Shown here one piece after another: positions 47,143-55,233 of a stretch of DNA of 64,000 bases (position 1 is the stretch's first letter; every line of letters begins with the position of its first letter). A program made the position numbers and the translations under genes. The DNA lies in NCBI GenBank assembly GCA_022821495.1, contig JAJEDN010000067.1, positions 1 through 64,000 of the forward strand, written 5' to 3'. This stretch comes from Candidatus Poribacteria bacterium (GTDB lineage: Bacteria > Poribacteria > WGA-4E > WGA-3G). Below the pieces are notes generated by a model that had not been told where the DNA came from, made no database searches, and saw nothing but the letters and a program-made list of their open reading frames with translations.

Positions 47143-48180
47143 ATGTCCGAAACACAAGATACGCAGATAGAACACTTCCCCGACCGTAGCCTCAGACGCT
47201 TGCTTCAAGACAGGGAATATGTGCGCGGGTTAGTCCAAATTATCGCACCCGACATCGAGGCGTTCCTCGACTTCAGCCGAATTACATACGAGAAAAGGAG
47301 TTTTATCTCTAAAGCACTGCAAGAACGCGAGTCAGATGTGCTACTGAGTGTCCCGTTTCAAGAAGCCACAGATACCGATGCACTGTTCATCTATATCCTC
47401 ATTGAACACCAATCCACAGTGGATAAAACGATGGGGTTTCGGTTATTGTCCTACATGGTACAAATCTGGGAGTCGCAACGGCGGGAATGGGAAACGGAGA
47501 AGCTTCCTGAAAATGAAAGACGTTTACAGCCGATCCTACCGATCCTGTTTTATACAGGTGATCGTCCGTGGACCCCGCCAGTGTCCCTAACAGCGATCAT
47601 GGATGTTCCTGAAATCTTGGAGCGTTTCGTACCGAGTTTTGACACGCTGTTTTTAGGAGTCAAGGAGACCGAAACAGAAGTGTTGACGCAATCCGGACAT
47701 CCGTTAGGTTGGTTGCTACGTGTGCTTCAAAAGGAGCACTCGGACGAGACAGAGATAAGTGAAGCATTGACAGATGCGGTGTCGCATTTAGCATCAATAG
47801 ATGAGGATTTCGCCCCGCAAATTGCGGAGGCACTCCGGTATTTTGTGCAGTTGATATTCCACCGGCGTTCCGTTGACGAACGCGATGCGTTAGTAGATAT
47901 TATCAGACAACACATTCAAGACCCTAAGGAGTTAAACACGATGGCACAAACAACAGCCGAATTTCTCATAGAACAAGGTATTGAACAAGGCGAAGCGAAA
48001 GGTAAACGGGACGCCGTCCTCAAACTTCTGCAGCACCGATTTCAGAACGTGCCAGAAGTGCTTTCGCGTGAAATTAGCAACATCCACAACTTATCACGCC
48101 TCGACACGCTCTTGGAACAAGCCATGACAGCACAAAGTTTAGAGGACATAGATACGCAGTCCTCCGTCAACGCAAACTGA
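47143..48180 (+). CDS. Rpn-family nuclease (recombination-promoting nuclease / PF04754)
   Basis: 345 residues. The PD-(D/E)XK domain covers residues 1-260: DRSLRRLLQDREYVRGLV, SDVLLSVPF (acidic metal residue) and FIYILIEHQSTVDKTMGFR (E-x-Q). The last 79 residues form a DUF4351-like tail (LEQAMTAQSLEDI). In E. coli, full-length Rpn proteins are toxic anti-phage nucleases held in check by a C-terminal product translated from within the gene. The same arrangement is visible here at 47941. A second copy of the tail follows as a separate gene. The module lies between the hsdS and hsdR relics. Confidence 0.85.
   Translation: MSETQDTQIEHFPDRSLRRLLQDREYVRGLVQIIAPDIEAFLDFSRITYEKRSFISKALQERESDVLLSVPFQEATDTDALFIYILIEHQSTVDKTMGFRLLSYMVQIWESQRREWETEKLPENERRLQPILPILFYTGDRPWTPPVSLTAIMDVPEILERFVPSFDTLFLGVKETETEVLTQSGHPLGWLLRVLQKEHSDETEISEALTDAVSHLASIDEDFAPQIAEALRYFVQLIFHRRSVDERDALVDIIRQHIQDPKELNTMAQTTAEFLIEQGIEQGEAKGKRDAVLKLLQHRFQNVPEVLSREISNIHNLSRLDTLLEQAMTAQSLEDIDTQSSVNAN
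47926..47943 (+). promoter_or_regulatory. Internal ribosome binding site and start within the Rpn gene
   Basis: AAGGAG at 47926-47931, 9 bases before an in-frame ATG at 47941. It is a better ribosome site than that of the full-length gene. Confidence 0.7.
47941..48180 (+). CDS. Internal RpnS-like product (C-terminal domain alone)
   Basis: 79 residues in the same frame as the Rpn nuclease, beginning MAQTTAEFLIEQG. By analogy with E. coli RpnS it would bind the full-length nuclease and block it. Translation from this site is inferred from the Shine-Dalgarno and from the fact that the downstream duplicate begins at the same place. Confidence 0.6.
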   Translation: MAQTTAEFLIEQGIEQGEAKGKRDAVLKLLQHRFQNVPEVLSREISNIHNLSRLDTLLEQAMTAQSLEDIDTQSSVNAN

Positions 48181-48206
48181 AACGATTGATAAAGGCGTTA
48201 GAAACG

Positions 48207-48482
48207 ATGGCACAGACAACAGCCGAATTTCTCATAGAACAAGGCAAGGCAGAGGGTAAAGTAGAAGGTAAAGCAGAAGGCAGAGAAGAAGGCAGAGCAG
48301 AAGGTAAACAAGACGCAGTCCTCAAACTCCTCCAGCTCCAATTTCAGCACGTGCCTGAAACGCTTTCACGTGAAATCCGCAGTATCCACAACCTAACACG
48401 CCTTGATACGCTCTTAGAGCAAGCCATGACCGCACAAAGCTTAGAGGACATAGATACGCAGTCCTCCGTCAACTCAAACTGA
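48207..48482 (+). CDS. Stand-alone duplicate of the RpnS-like domain
   Basis: 91 residues. It repeats the Rpn C-terminus almost exactly (MAQTTAEFLIEQG..., LLEQAMTAQSLEDIDTQSSV), with an added 12-residue run of (K/R)-x-E-G units made by 12-bp repeats. AAAGG lies 11 bases before the ATG, and the leader TTAGAAACG resembles TTAAACACG of the parent. The duplication therefore took the internal ribosome site along. Probably an extra antitoxin copy. Confidence 0.7.
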   Translation: MAQTTAEFLIEQGKAEGKVEGKAEGREEGRAEGKQDAVLKLLQLQFQHVPETLSREIRSIHNLTRLDTLLEQAMTAQSLEDIDTQSSVNSN

Positions 48483-48923
48483 AATGATATACCGATCTAT
48501 CAAGCCTATTGTGAGCAATTGTCCTCTCCCCTGTAGAAGCGATCTCCAAATCGCGACTGCTTTGACAAAAACAGTCCCTCCAGATAAAATTTCAGTTTTC
48601 CGGTGAAAGACAGATATTATCTATCATCAGCACGCATTTTCGTGAACTAAACCCACAAGAATACCTATAACTAACGTGAGTTTGATAAATACTTAGGATG
48701 GACACATTTGCTCTTAAAGTCCCCCTGATAAGGGGGATTTAGGGGGTTTAATCGCTAAAATTGTTCCTTATTTTGACCAATTTGCCCCTATTCTGACTTC
48801 TAATACTTTTTTCACGTTCACGTTATAACTATTGACACAAACAATGTTTTGAGAAATATCAGAATTGTTTGTTTCGATTTGGTTAGAACCGTTGTTCTTA
48901 CGGTGATTCATAAGGAGAAAAGC
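48483..48923. other. Spacer with hsdR relic and repeats
   Basis: After the hsdR relic come a short GCGAT...ATCGC hairpin (48540), a CCCCCTGATAAGGGGG repeat (48702-48751) and a possible promoter for the WYL gene (TTGACA at 48832, 17 bases, AATATC). No gene. Confidence 0.55.
48495..48536 (+). pseudogene. 3' end of an hsdR gene
   Basis: 28 consecutive bases (48496-48523) are identical to 62255-62282 of the intact hsdR. The frame IYQAYCEQLSSPL plus stop mirrors the true C-terminus LYQAYCEQLSSAS. It starts 12 bases after the RpnS duplicate. Confidence 0.85.
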
Positions 48924-49949
48924 ATGGGCTATAGCGATGGCAGAAAACAGGTACAGCGTATCCTGGATTTAGTCGGGACGCTGGAAAGATCTTCAGGCAT
49001 GAAGGTTGCTATGTTAGCGAGATTGTACGATGTTGATAAAAGCCGTATCTATAGTGATCTGAAGATTCTGGAAGAGTACTACAATGTAGAAAAAAGGCAG
49101 GGCTTCTATAGGATTCGTGGGCAACGCAAGATGCCTTCCCCTCGTATTACAAAGGCAGAGGCTCGGAATCTGAAATTGGTGATTGAGGCTTCACCCCTGG
49201 CAAAGCAGCCGCGTTTTTCCAACTCTCTCAAAAGCGTTTTGGAAAGATTGCACCCGTCGCTCGCGAAGTACATTGAAAAGACACTTGAAGAAAAGGAAGC
49301 AGACACGCTTCATGAAGCAGAAGCGGACTATCTCCAAAGCAACAGCGTCTCGATCCAGCTTAAATCAGATGGCTTCCACACTGAGAGTGATGCATACTTT
49401 GACATACTGGAGAAGGCACTTCTAACTCGAAAAGCAGTGCGGGCAAGTTATCTGTCGGGTGGGAAAACGGAGTCTATTGAACACCTGCTCCATCCGTATG
49501 CCATCTTTTTCCGTAAAGATGATTGGTATCTTGAGGCGCGCTCTAATTTATCAGAACACGCGTCGCTCACCTTCAAAATTCTCCGCTTTCAGAGAATTGA
49601 ATTAACAGAGGAAACATTTGAGCCGCCAGCAGATTTTTCGTTGTCCGAGGATTTGGCATCTCGGTGGGAGCTCTTTAGCGGTGAACCGATCTGTGTGACG
49701 CTCAAAATTGCAGCGCACAAGGCGTATCTCGTTACGGAGAAAGAACGGCACCGCTCACAAGAAATTATAGAACAGTGTCCAGATGGGGCTGTGATTGTTC
49801 GGTATGAGGTCCCGAAAGAAGGCTTCATATTTTGGGTGTTGAGTCTCGGCGATGCGGTGGAGGTTTTGGACCCACCCGAATTCCGGGCGGAATCTCAGGA
49901 AATTGTGAATCGGATGTACGAGATCTACTCTGGAGATTTGGAGGTGTAG
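48924..49949 (+). CDS. WYL-domain transcriptional regulator
   Basis: 341 residues from the ATG at 48924 (AAGGAG upstream). The N-terminal winged helix (MLARLYDVDKSRIYSDLKIL) is followed by a WYL domain (HPYAIFFRKDDWYLEARSN) and the C-terminal WCX extension. WYL regulators often control defence loci and are thought to sense nucleic-acid or nucleotide signals. It lies between the ghost hsd locus and the MBL cassette. Confidence 0.85.
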   Translation: MGYSDGRKQVQRILDLVGTLERSSGMKVAMLARLYDVDKSRIYSDLKILEEYYNVEKRQGFYRIRGQRKMPSPRITKAEARNLKLVIEASPLAKQPRFSNSLKSVLERLHPSLAKYIEKTLEEKEADTLHEAEADYLQSNSVSIQLKSDGFHTESDAYFDILEKALLTRKAVRASYLSGGKTESIEHLLHPYAIFFRKDDWYLEARSNLSEHASLTFKILRFQRIELTEETFEPPADFSLSEDLASRWELFSGEPICVTLKIAAHKAYLVTEKERHRSQEIIEQCPDGAVIVRYEVPKEGFIFWVLSLGDAVEVLDPPEFRAESQEIVNRMYEIYSGDLEV

Positions 49950-50441
49950 TAGTTTGTGGATAAGTCCTATTTCAGGACCTCGTCCTGCTACAGTGTATAT
50001 GTAATAGGGCGGGACATGGTAGCCCCGCCCGAACAAGCTGAATAGTGCTTCCGCTTGTTAGTGATTGCAAAGAAAACCCCCCCTGTGCGGGGTGGGCAAC
50101 CTATCCTGCCAACCGGTCAGCAGGCAGCTCGGCATACGCAACAGTCTTCGGCTGCGACTTTACTTCTGGTATTCGACAGAAAACCACCGTTACAAGTGGG
50201 TGGGCAACCTATCCCCCTGGCCGGCCAGGAGGCAGCTCAGCATACGCAATAGTTTTCGGCTGCGACTTTACTTCTGGTGTCATCATAAAGTATATACTTT
50301 TTTGTGCGTGAGGTCAAGGAGTTTTTATCGAAAGGTGGAACGAGCAAGGGATACAAAAAAGTCACTTCCGTATCCTTCCAATCTTCCACTCTTCCAGCCA
50401 AATATCTTTTAACCGCTTTATTTTCATCTATGAGGGACATT
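49950..50441. other. Spacer with 108-bp tandem repeat
   Basis: Contains a GC hairpin (50007-50030, GGGCGGG/CCCGCCC) and two long direct repeats. An 88-codon frame (50045) spans the repeats but has no ribosome site. Confidence 0.5.
50091..50278. repeat. Two ~80-bp units with 108-bp period
   Basis: 50091-50170 and 50199-50278 both run from GGGTGGGCAACCTATCC to TTCGGCTGCGACTTTACTTC with about 12 scattered differences. Could be a non-coding RNA element or genomic repeat; only two copies are in the window. Confidence 0.8.
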
Positions 50442-51452
50442 ATGTACCGAACATATCAGATGGCACGCATCATCAAAGTTGCCGAACTCATTCATAGCGA
50501 ACCCCGTAAATGGACACGCCCTCGATTAGCAGAGCGATTTGAAGTCAATAAAACGACCATCCAGCGCGATATTAACGTATTACGTGAAATGGAAATCAGA
50601 ATTGCGCCGTATGGTAAACATGGATATGAGATGCTATCCGATTTTTTTCTCCCGCCACTCAACCTTGACTTTAAAGAGGCACTCGCGCTTGTCACAGCCG
50701 CGAGTTTTTACCGAGCAGCGGAAGGAAAACAAGCGGTTGAAGTCCTCGACGGTGCCATCAATAAGATCACTTCTGCTTTGCCGAAACAGGTAAACGATAC
50801 CTTAAATCAGATTTCCCCGCGAATTGAAGTCCCGGATCAACAGATGAGCGAAATGGAAGAAAACCAGCCGTATAAGGAGGACCTATACCAAGCGATTCGA
50901 GAACGACGACGCGTCCGTATAACATACAATTCTTTTAGCAGTGGACAGAAGACGAATCATCGACTCGCGCCATACACAGTGCTTTTTCGCAAACACGCAT
51001 GGTATGTGATCGGTCACTCCGAAACATACGACCAAATCCGGACTTTTCGCATCAATCGCATTGATTCCCTGAAAACCACGGAACTCAGCTACACGATTCC
51101 TGAAGATTTCTCTGTCCAAAAGCATCTTGAGAAAAGTTGGGATATCATGCTTGGACCGGAGACTCATGTCGTTATCCTATTTGCACCGCGCATCGCTCCG
51201 TTAATCCGGGAAGTGAATTGGCATCCGACACAGCAAATAGAGGAGTTAGATAATGGCGTGATCCGTTTTGAAGTCACAGTTGCAGGTTGGCTTGAAATCG
51301 GGTGGTGGATTCTCAGTTGGGGGGATGAAGCGACAGTTGTTAAACCGAAAGCACTGCAAAAATGGATCGTGCAGACAGTTCGGAAGATGGTAAAGTTGTA
51401 CACCAATGAAACACGAAACAAAAAAGCAGAACCTACATCCACCACCGAGTGA
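50442..51452 (+). CDS. WYL-domain transcriptional regulator (YafY/PafC-like)
   Basis: 336 residues from the ATG at 50442 (GAGGG upstream); upstream in-frame starts lack ribosome sites. HTH PRLAERFEVNKTTIQRDINVL, WYL core RLAPYTVLFRKHAWYVIGHSE, and a WCX tail. A paralogue of the neighbour at 48924 but clearly diverged. The two regulators bracket the 108-bp repeats and stand upstream of the MBL cassette. Confidence 0.87.
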   Translation: MYRTYQMARIIKVAELIHSEPRKWTRPRLAERFEVNKTTIQRDINVLREMEIRIAPYGKHGYEMLSDFFLPPLNLDFKEALALVTAASFYRAAEGKQAVEVLDGAINKITSALPKQVNDTLNQISPRIEVPDQQMSEMEENQPYKEDLYQAIRERRRVRITYNSFSSGQKTNHRLAPYTVLFRKHAWYVIGHSETYDQIRTFRINRIDSLKTTELSYTIPEDFSVQKHLEKSWDIMLGPETHVVILFAPRIAPLIREVNWHPTQQIEELDNGVIRFEVTVAGWLEIGWWILSWGDEATVVKPKALQKWIVQTVRKMVKLYTNETRNKKAEPTSTTE

Positions 51453-51567
51453 GGGTTCAGTCCTGCACAATAATATTATAACATTTAACCCAAGAGCCGC
51501 CAAGTGCTTTTCCAAATATTTTAACAAAAATGAGATTGAGCGATATTTTTTCGAGATTTTTTTCCAT

Positions 51568-51604
51568 CAGTCACAGGTTTGTGTGACTGGTCGTATGTTA
51601 TACT
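51568..51604 (+). promoter_or_regulatory. Operator-like palindrome and -10 box before the MBL cassette
   Basis: CAGTCACA and TGTGACTG (51568-51589) form perfect 8-bp arms. TATACT (51599-51604) is a good -10 box, so the palindrome covers the expected -35 position, where a repressor would act. Confidence 0.5.
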
Positions 51605-51663
51605 TAACCCATAGGGATATTTAGTCATTACGAAAGGAGAAAACCGCATTGGAGGGCAAACCC

Positions 51664-52164
51664 ATGAAAGAGGTTTTTGACAGATTTTCTGCATATAATA
51701 TCTTTAACTGTCTCTTGCCCGGTGCCTTATTCGCAGGATTGGGTGAGAAAATAACTACGTATTCACTCGTCCACGAAAATTTTCTGATAGGATTGTTTCT
51801 CTATTATTTTATAGGGTTGATTATTAGCAGAATCGGATCGTTGACTGTGGAGCCGTTTCTGAAATGGATCAAATTTGTCAAGTTTGCAGACTATAAAGAC
51901 TACGTGAAAGCTTCAGAGTTGGACCCAAAGGTTGACCTCTTTTCAGAGCAGAACAATATGTATCGAACGCTCTGTTCACTTCCTATAGCACTTATTTTAC
52001 TCAAAATTTATGATGGGATAGAAGAATTCCTATCATGGAACACTGATACAAGGGATATGTCCCTTTTAATAGGACTTTTGATCCTGTTCTTGTTCTCTTA
52101 TAGAAAACAAACCAAATACGTCGTCCAGCGCATAGAGACTGTGCTGGAAAAGGAGGAAAGATAG
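51664..52164 (+). CDS. Small membrane protein of the MBL cassette
   Basis: 166 residues from the ATG at 51664 (GGAGGG 7 bases upstream). Membrane segments near residues 40-60 (LIGLFLYYFIGLIIS), 110-125 and 137-150 (LLIGLLILFLFSY), with charged loops. No known family. It ends 3 bases before an MBL-fold gene, so the two are translated together. Confidence 0.7.
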   Translation: MKEVFDRFSAYNIFNCLLPGALFAGLGEKITTYSLVHENFLIGLFLYYFIGLIISRIGSLTVEPFLKWIKFVKFADYKDYVKASELDPKVDLFSEQNNMYRTLCSLPIALILLKIYDGIEEFLSWNTDTRDMSLLIGLLILFLFSYRKQTKYVVQRIETVLEKEER

Positions 52165-52167
52165 ATT

Positions 52168-53229
52168 ATGTCTGATTATTTTGAAATTGATTTCCTTGAC
52201 ATAGAGGCGAAAGACAGTGGAGATGCTATACCCCTGCGGTATAAGATTGGTACTGAAACACGAATCCACGTCACCGATGGAGGATTTCAAAAAACTGGAG
52301 ATAAAATTGTTGAACATATCAATCAGTATTATGACGAACCTGACACGATTGATGCTGTGATTGTCAGTCATCCGGATGGTGACCATGCAGGCGGTTTGCG
52401 TACAGTTCTCGAAAATTTTGAGGTATCAGAACTCTGGATGCTACGCCCATGGGATTATGTTGACGAATTGATTGATAGATTTGCTCGCTTTAAAAACAAG
52501 GAAAATTTGAAAAAACGTCTAAAAGAGATTTACCCAAATGTCACCGCGCTGGAGGAAATTGCTGAGGAAGAAGACATACCGATTTATGAACCTTTCCAAG
52601 CTAAAAAAATAGGTGATTTTACTGTTTTGGCACCTACAAAAGAGAGATACCTTGATCTCATAGTTGAATCTGAAAAGACCCCGCAAGCAACACGAGAAAG
52701 TATTCAAGCCTCCCTTGCGAAGGCAGATTCCTTACAGGCTGCTTGGGGTGAGGAGTCGTTTTCATCGGAAGAGACAAGTGCCGAGAATAATATGAGTGTG
52801 ATCCAATATGCCAATTTATGTAGTCAAAAGATATTACTCACTGCCGATGCGGGCCGCGATGCCCTTACCGAGGCTGCGGACTATGCGCCATGGGCTGGGC
52901 TAACCCTACCGGGTATTGACCATTTTCAGGTTCCTCATCACGGATCACGACGGAACGTATCAACGGAAATTTTTAACCGTTGGTTAGGTGAAGTCTTGCC
53001 AGAATCCAAAAAACCTCAAAAAGGGACTGGATCGTTCGCTGCCATCATAAGCGCGTCAAAAGATGATGAAGATCATCCACGTAAGGCTGTCATACGAGCT
53101 TGTATTCACCGTGGAGCAAATGTTTTTTCGACCGAAGGGAAGAATCTATGTACATCACAAAATGCGCCTTCACGAAGTTGGGTAACCGCCCAAGCACTCA
53201 CTTATCCAGAAGAACAAGAGGAAGACTAA
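52168..53229 (+). CDS. Metallo-beta-lactamase-fold protein 1
   Basis: 353 residues. The motif SHPDGDHAGG (67-76) is the HxDxDH variant of the metal site, with ILLTADAG and VPHHGSRRN completing it. The overall pattern resembles the MBL part of ComEC-like competence proteins, but without membrane helices. It is paired with the membrane protein at 51664. Nuclease or phosphodiesterase activity is plausible, not shown. Confidence 0.78.
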   Translation: MSDYFEIDFLDIEAKDSGDAIPLRYKIGTETRIHVTDGGFQKTGDKIVEHINQYYDEPDTIDAVIVSHPDGDHAGGLRTVLENFEVSELWMLRPWDYVDELIDRFARFKNKENLKKRLKEIYPNVTALEEIAEEEDIPIYEPFQAKKIGDFTVLAPTKERYLDLIVESEKTPQATRESIQASLAKADSLQAAWGEESFSSEETSAENNMSVIQYANLCSQKILLTADAGRDALTEAADYAPWAGLTLPGIDHFQVPHHGSRRNVSTEIFNRWLGEVLPESKKPQKGTGSFAAIISASKDDEDHPRKAVIRACIHRGANVFSTEGKNLCTSQNAPSRSWVTAQALTYPEEQEED

Positions 53230-53516
53230 CCCTAAGCGACCTTGTTAGGAAAACTTATTGTATATGGCCAGACAAATTGCTACGTGATAGGCAGCGCGAA
53301 AAACAGCCGTTTAACCCACCTTTGATTTGCTCGGTAAACTCTCATCAATCACAGGTGCACATAACCTCTACCCATGTGAGGTTTAGCGTGTTTTTCCACC
53401 TTTTGGGGCTTGGCATAGCGCTTTTGAAACTGTCAATGTTAATGAATTCCGCTGTGGTTACTCACTTGGAACGTCACAGATATCAAAAAACTGATTTTGA
53501 TGAAGGTTAGCAACTG

Positions 53517-54251
53517 ATGAAACACGATTCTTATGAAACCTACGCCAGAGCTTTCCCTGTTTACATAACTGTCATACCGATCGTTTCAGTTATGTTTCTT
53601 ATTTTACCTGAAGGATTCGATTGGAAATTTGGAGGAGTGTCAGCTATCGTTTTGTTACCTCTTTCTTATTTATGCCGGCAAATAGGAGGGGACTTTGGCA
53701 AAAGGTGTCAAAGTGCTTTGTGGGATAAGTGGGAAGGGGCTCCAACAACCCGCTTTCTCAGGCATGGCAACAGTGAATTCAACTCAAACACTCGTGAGCG
53801 AATCCACACTAAGCTTCGCTGTGTTGGACTTCACGTGCCCTCTCAAGAGGAACAAGATCAGAATCCACAAGAGGCAGATGACTCGTACGAATCTTGTGTT
53901 GATGAGCTTCGCCGCCGAACCCGCGATAGAAAACGCTTTCCACGGGTCTTTCAAGAACTAAGGGATTATGGGTTTCGACGAAACATATTTGCCTTGAAAC
54001 CTATAGGGTTGGTAATCACAGTTTTGTTTTTCTTTATTTCTGTAATAGCAGTTTACGATTGGAAGCAAGGGAAACAATCTGTTTCAGCGATTGTCCCGTG
54101 CTTCATCAATCTTGGACTGATTCTGGTTTGGTTACTATGTTTTACAGAGAAAGCAGTTAAACTCACTGCTGACCGTTACGCTCGCTTTCTATTGGAAGCA
54201 TGCTTAGATTTAGAGGTAGAAGATGGCGACAATTCACTTCCTAAACGTTAA
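53517..54251 (+). CDS. Membrane protein of the MBL cassette
   Basis: 244 residues. Two N-terminal membrane helices (VYITVIPIVSVMFLILP, VSAIVLLPLSYLC), a cytoplasmic charged domain of about 100 residues, and two C-terminal helices (IGLVITVLFFFISVIAVY, LGLILVWLLCFTEK). No known family. Its end overlaps the next MBL gene by 29 bases. The 287 bases before it show no gene. Confidence 0.65.
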   Translation: MKHDSYETYARAFPVYITVIPIVSVMFLILPEGFDWKFGGVSAIVLLPLSYLCRQIGGDFGKRCQSALWDKWEGAPTTRFLRHGNSEFNSNTRERIHTKLRCVGLHVPSQEEQDQNPQEADDSYESCVDELRRRTRDRKRFPRVFQELRDYGFRRNIFALKPIGLVITVLFFFISVIAVYDWKQGKQSVSAIVPCFINLGLILVWLLCFTEKAVKLTADRYARFLLEACLDLEVEDGDNSLPKR

Positions 54252-55233
54252 ATTAGGTGACTGTTCAGTTATTAAACACAACTCGGAGCGCGTTACGGTA
54301 ATTGATGTCTGTAATGCTAAACCAACGGACGAACTGGTTGAGAAATCACTTACGGAGGCGGCAAAACTTGAAAGAGGTATCAGTGGGAACTTCCAGCAGA
54401 AAAAATATCCGGTTAATCCTATCAGTTACTTGCAAGAGCATGGTATCAGTAGTATTTTTCGGTACATCCAGACTCACCCAGACATGGATCACATGGATGG
54501 AATCAAAGTTTTGTTTGATAAGTTCAGTCCACTTAATTTTTGGGATACAGATAACACAAAAGAGATAGATGATTCATCATGGGAAGATTCACCCTATAAC
54601 GAGGATGATTGGAAGTTTTATAAAAACCTAAGAGATACAAAACCAAACAATTCCCCAAAAAGATTAGCATTGTTAGATAACGAGAAAGGACAATATTGGA
54701 ACATCGCAGACGACGGTTCTTCTGGTGGCGATGGTCTTTATATTTTGGCACCAACTCAGGAACTCATAGATTCCGCAAATCAATCTCAAGATTACAATGA
54801 TAGCTCCTATGTCCTCCTTTATCGGACAGGAAATAACCGCATTATTTTCAGCGGTGATTCACACGATGATACATGGACACACATTCTTGAAAATCATAAA
54901 GAAGATGTAGACAATATTGATTTGCTAATTGCACCTCATCATGGTAGGGATTCTAACCGTTCATATGAGTTCCTTAATGTTCTCAAACCCACCTTGACTT
55001 TCTTTGGAATTGCCAGTTCAAAAAATCTAGCCTATTCCCCATGGTATAATCGCGGACTCTCTATTGTCACCAATAATCAGGCAAATTGTATGATTGTTGA
55101 TGCAAGTTCAAAACCAATGGTGCTGTACGTGACACACAAAAACTTCGCCAAGCGAGTAAATCCGCTCACTTCCTACAATACCACTTTCCAAGCATGGTAT
55201 GTTGGTTCTATTACGGAGAATTTAATTCCATGA
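54223..55233 (+). CDS. Metallo-beta-lactamase-fold protein 2
   Basis: 336 residues. THPDMDHMDG (84-93) is the metal motif, IIFSGDSHDD the third and LLIAPHHGRDSN the fourth. Diverged from protein 1 but with the same layout. It overlaps both neighbours (29 bases upstream, ATGA downstream), so the three genes form one translated unit. Confidence 0.78.
   Translation: MATIHFLNVKLGDCSVIKHNSERVTVIDVCNAKPTDELVEKSLTEAAKLERGISGNFQQKKYPVNPISYLQEHGISSIFRYIQTHPDMDHMDGIKVLFDKFSPLNFWDTDNTKEIDDSSWEDSPYNEDDWKFYKNLRDTKPNNSPKRLALLDNEKGQYWNIADDGSSGGDGLYILAPTQELIDSANQSQDYNDSSYVLLYRTGNNRIIFSGDSHDDTWTHILENHKEDVDNIDLLIAPHHGRDSNRSYEFLNVLKPTLTFFGIASSKNLAYSPWYNRGLSIVTNNQANCMIVDASSKPMVLYVTHKNFAKRVNPLTSYNTTFQAWYVGSITENLIP

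Noticed and set aside
50091..50278. CRISPR-like direct repeats
   Set aside because: Units of about 80 bp with internal differences, two copies only.
53100..53510. 136-codon + frame between the two MBL units
   Set aside because: Overlaps the end of MBL protein 1, has no ribosome site and no domain.
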